A stretch of DNA of 64,000 nt, from NCBI RefSeq assembly GCF_910592395.1, contig NC_088313.1, positions 2,298,501 to 2,362,500 of the forward strand, read 5' to 3'. Each line of letters starts with the position of its first letter. Within the stretch, counting starts at the first letter, position 1. This DNA is from Lineus longissimus (taxonomy: Eukaryota > Nemertea > Pilidiophora > Heteronemertea > Lineidae). The notes beneath the pieces are model-generated. The model was not told where the DNA came from, made no database searches, and saw only the letters and a program-made list of their open reading frames with translations. Shown one piece after another: positions 1 through 10,306 of the stretch. A program made the position numbers and the translations under genes.

Positions 1-86
1 TGATCGCCCCATACCGAAGCAAGCTCTAGAATAACCATAGCAGAACAGAACCTTCGCCTCATGACAAAAAACCCATGAACTCATAA

Positions 87-359
87 TACACCGGGGAGGC
101 CAAGTCTGCGGTAATGTCAGTATTCAGTTACCTGAAACTGCACTGGAGAAACATTGTCACGATAATTTCAAACTTATCTAATAAAGGAGCGGAGTATAAT
201 GGATTTTTAGTGTCAGAGGACTCGGCAGAGTCGGTCGATTTCAAAGGGCGTTGGATAGAATGGCAAGAACTGTAAGCTAATGGAATCATGATGTGTGCAG
301 CAGTTCATGACCATGGCCTGGCCTATAATGGTAAAAGGTACAAGGTAACAAAGAAGTAA
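87..359 (+). pseudogene. Broken coding-like stretch, unknown family
   Basis: One plus-strand frame stays open from 87 to 272, meets a TAA at 273-275 and continues open to a TAA at 357-359. An ATG lies at 114. The translation is ordinary-looking, mixed in charge, with pieces such as EYNGFLVSEDSAESVDFKG before the first stop and AAVHDHGLAYNGKRYKVTKK after it. Seen: the same frame on both sides of one stop. Inferred: a decayed exon or mobile-element gene fragment. I do not recognise the family. An open frame of about 60 codons can arise by chance here, so confidence is low. A SINE-like element follows on the opposite strand at 450-705. Confidence 0.3.
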
Positions 360-449
360 GACAAAAACACGACATTGCAGATCTTTTTGACAATCCAAAA
401 GAATTTCTTGAGAATACTGTGTGATGGTGTCACCTTAACTGAGCGGTAA

Positions 450-705
450 CCATAATGAAATGTTAGATTCTATACGACGCTCTATACTGTACAAGTGTTC
501 TGTCTCACGGTGCATTACATTCATTGCCCAGCCTAATCTCAAACTTGAAACCAAGGAGCACACAAACAGCACTTTACTGCTGACTGATTCAGGCCAGTTG
601 AAAGTACCAAGAGCCATGGACGAGCTTCGAACCCACAGCCTTCCGATCACAAGTCGTAAGCCCCACAACTGTGCCTCGGCAATTTCACTGTGCCACCACC
701 ATTAA
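450..705 (-). mobile_element. tRNA-derived SINE-like element
   Basis: Read on the minus strand, the head has an A-box-like TGGCACAGTG (687-696) and a B-box-like GGGTTCGAAGC (624-634), about the spacing expected for an RNA polymerase III promoter derived from a tRNA. An unrelated body of about 170 bp follows, ending near 450. No intact acceptor stem can be drawn, so this is not a functional tRNA gene. The far end is uncertain because no clear poly(A) tail or target-site duplication is visible. Confidence 0.5.
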
Positions 706-978
706 GTTTGGTGTAACGTTCTCAAGATATAAACATGGCTGAACATAATATCCATCACTGATCCATGATGCTAAAAATAGAAATTCATTTCTTTATGGGA
801 GAGACAGAGTTGGTCCACCAAGTCAGATATGTTACCAATATGTCCAGCGAGGGGAACATCTCATATCTTTCTCAGTGGTCAGCAATCCATCTTCCTTCTG
901 AGACAACATCAAATCCCCAAGGGAAAGCCCACGGACCGACTAACAAAGCCAGATGGGGGATTTCTACAAGTTAGTATG

Positions 979-990
979 AGTGACGTCACT
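979..990. promoter_or_regulatory. CRE-like palindrome
   Basis: AGTGACGTCACT is a perfect 12-bp palindrome around TGACGTCA, the consensus for CREB/ATF-type bZIP factors. Three more TGACGTCA sites occur at 28925-28932, 33353-33360 and 56670-56677. About one such 8-mer is expected by chance in 64 kb, so function is only a possibility. Confidence 0.2.
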
Positions 991-1799
991 TTGTGGTATA
1001 ATCTGTGTTCATGTTTGCCTGCCTGGCACTCCTTTTAAAAAGTTTACCCTGAAGACCATGCACAGACCCAATATTGGTGGTGGAAACTACACCAACTAAA
1101 AGAGCCAACATCACAGATTCTCACACGCTCAGCCTAAAGCTCATTTTGTAGCTCACAATGCTGTCAATATATCATATTGCCTCATCTGACGTGAAAAATG
1201 ATCGCGGAGGCTATGAACTAGATTGGATACACTGGATCAGTTTGTTCCCTAATGACGGATATCCAAGTTCAGACGGCCAATCTGACACTGGGTGCTTGCT
1301 CAAAGGATGATGTGTCCTTAAGATAGACATTGCCACAGGGTGATGAAGGAGGTTGACTTTTCAAAATGCCTCCTCCTGACATCTAGAGGACACCAAAGGA
1401 TGTCACCAATGATCAGTTAGGACATCATGTGGTACCAACAGACATCAGAGACAGGCAACAGGGGGATCAATTCAAGGACCAGGAAGAAGTGAGTGCACTG
1501 CATTCCTCATCGGAATTCGTTGTTTTTGTCAAAAATTCCATGGTCAATTTCAAAGATTTTCATGAAATTTGGGCGGGGGGGGGTTGCATCTGGTGCTCTT
1601 GCCCAAAGCCTGGGCCAGCAATAGGCCAACACTTCTTGCAGGGAAAGATCAATAAGGCTCTTGGCCAAACTGACCCTCTACCTCATCCAGCGTCTTGATG
1701 CGTTAAAATTCAGTCTCAGTGCCATGTGCTCCTGCCATGTGACAGTACTAATCATGTAAGCCATGACCCTCTACACAACTCCATTATGATCCATCGCCC

Positions 1800-2165
1800 A
1801 CCGCTCCCAATTATTCCTTCTGTGGATGAACAGGATAGTGGATGATGAAAAATTAATGAAGGTCACTAAAGGATGTGCTGACCTTCAGCATGTGTACGAT
1901 CCTTCTCAATTCAGGGAACATCACTTGGCACTTATTGTGTTTTGCTGAATGGGGTGCATGGCCAGAAGTACGATGAATACCTGGCCATAGTTTGGGCCAA
2001 AGGAAGTAAAATGGACAGATGGAACTCTCAGGCACCAAGACAAAGATGATCAAGTTGGTTGTCAACTTCATCAATGAGATGTCTACTTGCTATAATGTTC
2101 AACTCAAAGAGAAAGGGTGGGGATACACCAATCATATAGTTTTCGTATCATCTATACATCTGTGA
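1800..2165 (+). pseudogene. Frameshifted coding-like stretch, unknown family
   Basis: Three consecutive plus-strand frames read as protein-like sequence. The first includes an ATG at 1826 and runs to a TGA at 1946, with RIVDDEKLMKVTKGCADL and YDPSQFREHHLALIVF. The second runs from about 1954 to a TGA at 2047, with GQKYDEYLAIVWAKGSKMDR. The third runs from 2034 to a TGA at 2163, with MIKLVVNFINEMSTCYNVQL. The frames hand over to each other at short intervals, as expected for an old coding sequence with small indels. Codons tend to start with a purine. I do not recognise the family; a transposon or host gene relic are both possible. Chance open frames are the main alternative. Confidence 0.35.
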
Positions 2166-3328
2166 ATGCCTATGTCTCCAGTAGAAAGAGTTAAAATCCA
2201 CCAGGAAAGAAATTCTGCATGTAAAAACGTACAGAGGACTTTTGCACCATGTCGGAGTCCAGTGACATCAAAAACTGAAGTGACTTAGCAGACGGTCACC
2301 ACAAGGTCACCCTCTGTTGGTTGTCTTCTTATTCCCAGATGTCTCGACATCACGATGCGATGCCGATACCTTGATTAATGATCATTCAATACCACCTGCT
2401 CATCGGGCGGGCGGGGATTCAACAATATGCAGGGAGGGACAGTGCAGGTGATCGGAGGAAGCCAGGGGGAGGATGTCATCACTGTTTGTCATTTTTCATT
2501 TCTTGTTGACGGTCGTTTGTTTTTTATGGCCTCACGGGCTTGACTTATGCCACTGGCAGAGTCTGATAACCGCGCTGTATTGTTTTCGGGGAAACCATGT
2601 TTGTATAACTTCATGTAAGCAACATTTTTGTAGCATCATGAATTTGACAGTCCTACACTGCCCAAGGGAACTCTACTTGGTCAACGAATGTTGCAGGTGT
2701 TTGGAGCTAACAAGGGGACCGCCAAGTTGCTCATGCCTGTAGCGTTCTGCTCTTTTGCTCTCTTGTTTTTACAGAATTTCTATCAGTGAATAACCTTTCA
2801 TGGAGATCAGCTCCATGCAAACTAACATGGAGCCAATTGCACGTTATTTTGGTACATTTTTTGTGATTCCCAAATTGTTTAGAACATTCTTATTTTCTGA
2901 CTCCACTCTCCTTATAGGGCCATCTAAGAGTAACAATAAAACTTGCGACTTACAAATTAGGATGAGTAACAGTATAGGCACATTGATAACAATTGAGGTC
3001 ACTTAGGTCAGCCCGATACAGACATTGACTATTCTATCAAAAATAGAGTCAAGTAACTTGGTTGGGGCGAGAAAAAATGATTGTATGTGACTATATTTAG
3101 CGATTAATAACCAATCCTATCCACCTGCTAATAAAGCAACCAAGGAATTACCCCACAAAAAAACATATGCAGTAGCAGGTGACTCCCTACAGCCAAAGGC
3201 TAGGCAGGGATGTGATGAAAAATGTAATCATTTGCTTTTCTCAGCGAGACTGAGGTATCTGCCTCTTGTTGGCCCATTGGAAATACTGCATCTTATTAGT
3301 TGGGGAAAACAATGTTGGTGATAAAAAG

Positions 3329-3516
3329 ATGAAGCTGCAAACTGTAGACTATGGATGGTCAGCAGAGACCATGCTGCTCAATGTCTTATAGCGGACACAT
3401 TCCCAGACACGGAGTATGTCTACATCTGTAACAATCAAGTGTGCCCATACACCAATGATTCTGGCCCGCTACTAGGTATAATATGTCTAGCTTATAACCA
3501 TTATGAATTAATTGGC
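3329..3516 (+). pseudogene. Frameshifted coding-like stretch with Cys pair
   Basis: An ATG at 3329 opens a short frame containing KLQTVDYGWSAETMLLNVL that stops at a TAG at 3389. Immediately after, the next frame is open from 3391 to a TGA at 3517, with ADTFPDTEYVYICNNQVCPY. The tight handover looks like a single-base indel in a former coding sequence. The C-x4-C pair might be part of a metal-binding motif, but nothing more supports that. The family is unrecognised. Confidence 0.28.
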
Positions 3517-3762
3517 TGAGAGCTGCCCGGACAGCCGTTATGAGAGCCTGAAGTAAGGGTGTAAATCATAATTACATCACTAGTGTCACTTGTAGTGGAG
3601 AGGTAAGTGGAGACATGATGAGCTAGCAGAGAGGACGGTCCCAATTAGTGACGAAGGGATAAAAACATATAAAACTTCATCCTAATTTAACACATCGTAA
3701 CATTGTCCATTTCGTATTTCTCTGTTTGGTCAAGTTAGTTTCTTCACAGAAATGAAAATACT

Positions 3763-5420
3763 TCACCAGTTTTGTAAGTGGGCCAGCTTTTCTTCTTGAC
3801 GGGCAACTTCTTCATCAGATATTGTCTCTTCCAGTTGCTGAAGTAACTTACTTTCCCTTAAATACGGCCTGATGATGACATGTTCTACCAGAATATGACA
3901 CCAACATTGCCCTTAAACTGTCAGTTTAAGTGGAGGCTTTGGTACGTGGCTACTGTTTTATGACAATGAGCACTATCTTGACATCATGGCATTGCTTTTC
4001 AGGCCTCAAAAGAGCACCAGCCGGTACATGGTTAGACTCAACTGCTGAGTATGACCGAAATACACAAGAATCTTCCAAACAATTACAAACTGCTCAATAA
4101 TTCATGGCAACAACTTTACAACTTCGGCCAACAGGGTCACGGCAAGTTGTCCAGATTGACTGATGTTCCCAGCTTGGCAGTAAACGGAAAAGAAATGACC
4201 CTCTAACTGCCCATCATGTCGCCGGGGTGACCCTGAGCGTTCTGAGGCGTGGAGCCCATGTAACACCTCATACATACATGACGGCTTGAACATGTGGATA
4301 TGAACATGTAGTTACATTGCTTTTAGCCCAAATCTGGTGAAAAACAGTGGTGTCTCATATTGGTATTCATTCAGATATTTCCTGTGTAACTATCATCAAC
4401 CACCAACTGCTTAGTCAATTGCTTCATAACTGAATCTTTCCCCGACTTCCAAGCCACGTATTTTGCCCTTTGTTCACAATTTCAAGGCATGTTTGCTCCA
4501 ACACACAGAACAAACCCAGTTTCAGCCCTAGCCCTTTCCAACAGGAGGCAGCTCAAGACACAGAGACTGATAGAACCCATCACACAGCAGCATTTCCATC
4601 AACCAAGTTCACATTTCGCCCCAGAAGAGAAAGTCATGATATGGTTACTCAGACAGTCTTGGACTGGGTTGTACCCCATGCCCTTCCCATCAGCAAGATG
4701 ATCCTGCACGTACTCCCCTATCACACCACAACAAACATGACAAAGGAAGGTTGCCTTATTAGCTTTGTTTAAGCCAAATGAGTCTGATGGACCCGGCACG
4801 CGTCATTAGACGATGCAGCAATTACGGTCCTCCCATCAACCATTAGCAGTCGTCATAGTTCACCTTGATGATATCAGCGAAGTGCAGGGCCTGGTTGTTG
4901 AAAACAATCTTCGTCACTAACGCTGGCATTAACTTAACTTAAAGTCTAAGGGCTTAGCTGAAGGAGATAATACTAAGTTAAGTTAATGCCAGTGTAAGTG
5001 ACAAAATTTGTTTTGGACAACTGGGCCCAGAACATCAAGATGGAAAGAGTCAAGGAGTTCCTTCTCTTTTCAATGCTCGACTCATCCAAGATAAGCATTG
5101 GTTGACCCACTATCATCCTTCAGACTGAAACTGACCAACCACTTCTTTCCATTTGTATTCCTGATTCGGACAGAGATGTCTGTTGACCAATGTCCACCAT
5201 TGTACCTCCTGGCCACCAAAGGTCTGTAATCTTCAAACAGGTTTCCCTCTGTCTGCTGTCGATTAATTTTGAATACAGAATGGCCAAAGTTTGCGTTGCC
5301 TTGAATAGGGTGCCGTAATCTGCAGGTTCTTGACTGTTTTTGGTTTGAGAATTGAATACAGATGCATATATGACTAGTAAGAAGTTCCTGTTCCTTGATA
5401 AAGTTTTTGGATGACCTTCG
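3763..5420 (-). pseudogene. Decayed minus-strand gene, unknown family
   Basis: On the minus strand a chain of short coding-like frames runs from 5420 down to 3763. (1) 5085-5420 is stop-free for 112 codons but has no ATG; it includes EGNLFEDYRPLVARRYNGGH and KKWLVSFSLKD. (2) 4843-4929 is a 28-codon ATG frame with 19 of 24 sampled codons ending in G or C, against an AT-rich background. (3) 4599-4799 encodes 66 residues with a CHVCC cluster. (4) 4374-4481 includes AKYVAWKSGKDSVMKQLTKQ. (5) 3763-3912 is a 49-residue acidic, probably coiled-coil C-terminus including LLQQLEETISDEEVARQEEK, ending in TGA. The pieces lie in different frames, so this is not intact. A multi-exon gene, a transposon relic, or several chance frames are all possible. 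I do not recognise the family. Confidence 0.38.
4884..5034. repeat. Long imperfect inverted repeat (hairpin)
   Basis: The two halves are near-perfect inverted copies around a spacer at about 4946-4970. The inner arms share CTGGCATTAACTTAACTTA with two mismatches in the first 30 bases. Weaker pairing extends outward through GTCACT, AAAACAA and GGGCC to about 75 bp per arm. It could be a MITE, an old inverted duplication, or the source of a long hairpin RNA. The outer ends show no clear target-site duplication. Confidence 0.7.
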
Positions 5421-6344
5421 TCAGAACCTAAAGTTTACAGCTCAGCTGGAGGGAAGTAAGGCTTGGGTAAATCTTGCATAAGACTTTCTCAAATTTGGTT
5501 ATGCTGTATGTCACGTTAAAATTATGACTGAATTTTACATGTGCCGTTCATACCTTTTTCAATATTTTACATTAGCATATGATACAAATTTGAAACTCTG
5601 ATACCTCAAAAATCAATTGAAGACGATACGTCACGCAGCGAAAAACCTAGAAGAGGTTTTTATCCAGCAATAACACCATGATCAATATTTGTAAACTAGA
5701 CGTTTAATATATGTACATAATGCGGCTTGGATTACCATCTCGATGCTAAAGGGTTAATAACTAGGTGAGCGAACCTGTGAATCATTTTCCTCTCATTTTC
5801 CAATAGTGTAGGTGGGAGATTGGGCCTCAGGCAAACTTTCAATGACCTCCATTGTGTTTTCAAATGTAACCGTTTGAAGAAACCAACGGTAGAGAATGGG
5901 TTCAGGAATAATTGCAAGGGGGAAATCAGTGTTGAGTTTGTGTACATTTCAGTCGTTTTTATAAATAGATTTTAACATGTTAAATAAAGACAGTCTCATT
6001 GCTAACAGTCAAATCTGCGTCAAGTCAATTTTAACATCTGAACGCAAAAGAAATCTAAAGGTTTGGGGTTTTCTGGTACATTTTCCCATGCAATCATGCT
6101 CAGACACTGTAGAAAGCTCATAAACTTCTAACTTCATAACATTAACAGTAATAACAGCTACCCATTGTCATAAGTTTGGATGATATAAGACTGAACTGAA
6201 GCCGAACTGCAGATCTATCATCATATGAATTATTGAACCCAAACATATCAAACACCTTCTGTAAACTAATTCAGACCATATCAATTCACCTGCTAATCCG
6301 GTCTGGGTCGTTCAAAATACCGCTGAAGTGACATTAACCATAAT

Positions 6345-6612
6345 GCTCAATAAAACAACCATCTTTGGACACATCATCTTGCCAAGTACACTTTTGATGA
6401 CCAACGTTTGGCCATAACAACACTATATATAAGGAGGTAATAGATATTTTATGAATTACGACTCCGCTGGCTGTAGTGTTGGTGGCATTCCAAGTCCAGA
6501 TGGGCACTGCAAATGTAGGGAAGATGATATAGCTTCGGTATGTCCCTCTGCAGCTGGCATCCTGCCTGAACCTCATGGTCTATACCCCTCAAATGATGAC
6601 GGGTATATCTAA
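6345..6612 (+). pseudogene. Cys-rich coding-like stretch, possible EGF-like relic
   Basis: A plus-strand frame at about 6353-6440 reads HHLAKYTFDDQRLAITTLYI. A second frame then has an ATG at 6451 and stops at a TAA at 6610-6612 (53 residues). The second contains four cysteines, with GCSVGGIPSPDGHCKC followed by SVC. The Gly-rich C...G...C-x-C pattern resembles one half of an EGF-like domain but lacks the full six-cysteine set. It may be a single exon, a relic, or chance. Confidence 0.28.
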
Positions 6613-7141
6613 CACTTAATGAGATGCAAAAGCTTGGTTGTGAAGATCCTGGCCGTCTAGAAATAGAAACATTCTAAAAATCTTTCAAAAAGATGAGTTA
6701 ATATCGGAGACATTCAAAGCATCAATGTTTCATGCAGTAATGCAGAATCTCTTCATGTGTTCGAATCCATCGCAATATTGAGCCGCATCCCTGCTGCGTC
6801 TGTCCATTTACTCGAGTGCTTGCCCCTCGTCCGCCTTGAGTGCCTGCCCTCGTTGGCCTCATTACTAGTAACCACTAATGACATTATGCATTGAGTGAGC
6901 AGAGTCCCTTGTTGGTTGTTTTTCAATCAAACATAGTTTGATGCATTGGAATGGACAGTAGTTGTAAGGGTCCTTGAACAAGGCAATATTTTTGCAGCTT
7001 TAGAATTTGACAAGTCATCTGTCCTAGGGATTTTACAATAATGCAAATAAACTTCTCCAGGACACCTCCATTGGAACAAATACCTTCATCTAAATAAGAA
7101 GATGAGACTGATATTTTGAGACTCTACCAAAAAAACACTGA

Positions 7142-7675
7142 GAAATTGTAAATCTTGAAACAGGTCATAAGACGAAAGGCTGCACAGCAGAACAAGCCAT
7201 GGCAAAATCAAAGGGGGTTAAGCCCATTAGTGAAGATCGACTATGGTACGAAACAACTGGCACTAAATCCCACTAGTCCAGTAAAAATTGTGACCTGGCC
7301 AGATCTGATGGATTTTTCCAGTCCATTTGTATTAAGCAATTGAGCGAGAAACATCACCATTTAGCCGAGGCTGTCACAATCATCACTGGGAAACGTTGTA
7401 CACCCGCTGATAAATTCTGGTTGGGTGCACCTGACAGGGCGACCAGTTTACCGTATTAGACAAGGTGGACCACAATCAGTCTCCGGGGATGAGGACAGAC
7501 CGCAGGAGGCAGCCAAGGGTAGGATATGGAATGTTCAAGGCCATAGGAGACATAGAACAAGCCACTTAAAGGACATCTTACTGGTGGGTTTAGTCACGGT
7601 GCTACCCTCCATGCCTATTACAAATGGCAAACCTCAAATGCAGTCCAACTTGACCTACAAGTTTTTAATGCAATA
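7142..7675 (+). pseudogene. Frameshifted gene relic, unknown family
   Basis: This is the clearest broken-gene pattern in the window. One frame is open from 7142 to 7456 (105 codons) except for a single TAG at 7274, and includes GCTAEQAMAKSKGVKPISED and LAEAVTIITGKRCTPADKFW. It hands over near 7435 to a second frame, open to a TAA at 7567, with GDQFTVLDKVDHNQSPGM and GYGMFKAIGDIEQAT. That overlaps a third frame from 7556 to a TGA at 7676, with TGGFSHGATLHAYYKWQTSN. Overlapping handovers are what small indels in a former coding sequence produce. No domain is recognised. The ATG at 7155 in another frame is probably spurious. Confidence 0.42.
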
Positions 7676-7699
7676 TGAAATACATGTTTATAAAGTGGT

Positions 7700-9541
7700 A
7701 CTATCTCGATGACATGGCCACTGCACATAGGGTCCCAAGATGCTGCAGTCAGGTTCAGGGACAGACAGGAGGGGTCAAAGTAGCTTAACGTATTTGGGTG
7801 TCCTCGGTTGAAGTCCCTGTGCTTTATAGTTAGAGATGAACAGATAGTCATGCCATTATTTCAATACAAAATCCGTCTGTGACCTTGTAAATAGATGCCC
7901 ACAGAGACTTCAAGTCCCAAATCATATGGAGAGGACATTCAGTCTTACGATGAATATTACCAATTACCAAACTGTGGACTCAACACAACTTCACGGTGGT
8001 TCTAGCTCATTCAATTCACACACCACTTGGCAAAGACTATAGACACAAACGTTTAAGATTTCCTTCACACAGAGCACCCAACAGTTAATTACCATCATCA
8101 AGAATAGAACAATGTCTTCAGCCCAAACTCAGCATTCACGGCAAGAAACATAACAGATTACCAAATTAAGGAACTGGCCGCGGACTGCCAACCAAATTAT
8201 TCTGACGATGTTTTAATGGCGGGATGCTACATGAACATGCATAAGACCGTCCGATTTTAAATCCCCAGATGCCGGGCGAACGCGCACGGTCCATTCTAAT
8301 CAACCCCCAAGTCCCAAATCACATTATGCCATATATTTACTTACTAGTTTCAAACTTTGCTCAGGCCACGTCTATTTATTTGCGATTCCCAAGATGGAGA
8401 TAACGGGAGATAGCAATTTAGCGAAATTTCCGCCAGCGCGCCCTGATGAGTTTGGCTGTACAAAGGTCAATCATTTTTGTAAGTCTCCTTTGCCCAGATT
8501 CCGATCTCTGTATACAATGAAATCCAGCTTTTAGCCTAATCGCCAAACATTGATTCTTCGATGTCCAAAGACATCAACTTGGGCAGAAAAAATCAGTTAA
8601 AGAGAGTCATTTTTATTGCATGCATCGTTTGGTAACTGGTGCCTTTGAAGTCTTGTGTACCTTTTTCATGTTGGTGAAGCTAGAAATACAGGCTAGAGCT
8701 GCAGCATGGGTAAAAGGTGGAAAAGGGTTTTGTTTATAGTACCATTAACCTGGAAATGTTTCTGTACCTTTAATTTTTAAGTTGACGGATAGATGCAAAA
8801 TATCTGGCTGTGAAAAAGAGAATCTAATTGAACTTCGTGTTATAGTGTTGTCAAAATGATTTACTGTACGTACGTCAAAACTGCAATTTTGACTGGGTCA
8901 GGCAAAACTCCCTTATAAACATGTTTTGATAAATTTCCTTTAGTGTGCGAATCAATTTCAAGGAGAGGAATAACGTCGTCAGTCATAACCACCCAAACTA
9001 GCATAATCTTGTTCTGCACCACGGCAGAGCATGTATGAAGGCACAGTAGCAGCGAAGGAACTCTTGCGATTACATTTTACATTGCAGTGACCACTTTCAT
9101 GTGAAAGACGCCCCACGCTTTCTTCCATATGTCCCAGCTGGAAGCATCAGCAATATACACAGAGTCAATGAAAACCATTCTTTTTGATTAGGATCCCACC
9201 GAAGATCGCATTAAGAATGCCCCTCATGTGGTAAACTACAGTTATTGTTCGCGAAATTACTTACTTCTCGGGGCTGTCGGCCATTTCGTGCGAACATACA
9301 ACGCCGATAAATCATCGGGTATGGACCTTGCATCTTTCGGTTGGGTATTATTTAATTATGAAGCAGTTAAGGAGAAGTGCATCGTGATATTAGAGACTGC
9401 ACCCTTACGATAGGGATGATGATGTTGACAAACTAAGCAGGAGAGTTCATCAGTTAATACAGTGATTGTTGATTGAATGAACTCATGTTTGACAGCATTT
9501 GACAAGTTTTCCATAACAAGTCGGTTTCCTAGAGACTTCCA
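7700..9541. other. Non-coding stretch, nothing definite
   Basis: No repeat or convincing exon was found. A GC-richer patch near 8390-8480 and a 61-codon frame at 9228-9413 (+) are the only points of interest. The latter has no homology I can recognise and is within chance expectation. Confidence 0.4.
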
Positions 9542-10306
9542 CCACAGAGCCTCGGAGCTTTGTGGTCAGTGTCATGTACTTTGGCCAGTATTCCTTTCTA
9601 TTCTTCATAAGGGAGCAGGTCTGAAGCCACAGAGCCCCAGAGCTTTGTGGTCAGGGTCATGTACTTTGGCCAGTATTCCTTTCTATTCTTCATAAGGGAG
9701 CAGGTCTGAAGCCACAGAGCCCCAGAGCTTTGTGGTCAGGGTCATGTACTTTGGCCAGTATTCCTTTCTATTCTTCATAAGGGAGCAGGTCTGAAGCCAC
9801 AGAGCCCCAGAGCTTTGTGGTCAGTGTCATGTACTTTGGCCAGTATTCCTTTCTATTCTTCATAAGGGAGCAGGTCTGAAGCCACAGAGCCCCAGAGCTT
9901 TGTGGTCAGGGTCATGTACTTTGGCCAGTATTCCTTTCTATTCTTCATAAGGGAGCAGGTCTGAAGCCACAGAGCCCCAGAGCTTTGTGGTCAGGGCAGT
10001 GTACTTTGGCCAGTATTCCTCTCTATTCTTCATAAGGGAGCAGGTCTGAAGCCACAGAGCCCCAGAGCTTTGTGGTCAGGGCAGTGTCCTTTGGCCAGTA
10101 TTCCTCTCTATTCTTCATAAGGGAGCAGGTCTGAAGCCACAGAGCCCCAGAGCTTTGTGGTCAGGGCAGTGTCCTTTGGCCAGTATTCCTCTCTATTCTT
10201 CATAAGGGAGCAGGTCTGAAGCCACAGAGCCCCAGAGCTTTGTGGTCAGGGCAGTGTCCTTTGGCCAGTATTCCTCTCTATTCTTCATAAGGGAGCAGGT
10301 CTGAAG
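9542..10306. repeat. 85-bp tandem repeat, 9 copies
   Basis: Nine head-to-tail units of exactly 85 bp start at 9542, 9627, 9712, 9797, 9882, 9967, 10052, 10137 and 10222. Units 1-5 carry 'tcatgtact' and 'tcctttc'. Units 6-9 carry 'gcagtgt' and 'tcctctc', and units 7-9 also have 'gtcctt'. Each unit begins with an imperfect stem, CCACAGAGC / GCTTTGTGG. Since 85 is not a multiple of 3, no continuous reading frame is shared between units. This is a minisatellite. Confidence 0.97.
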
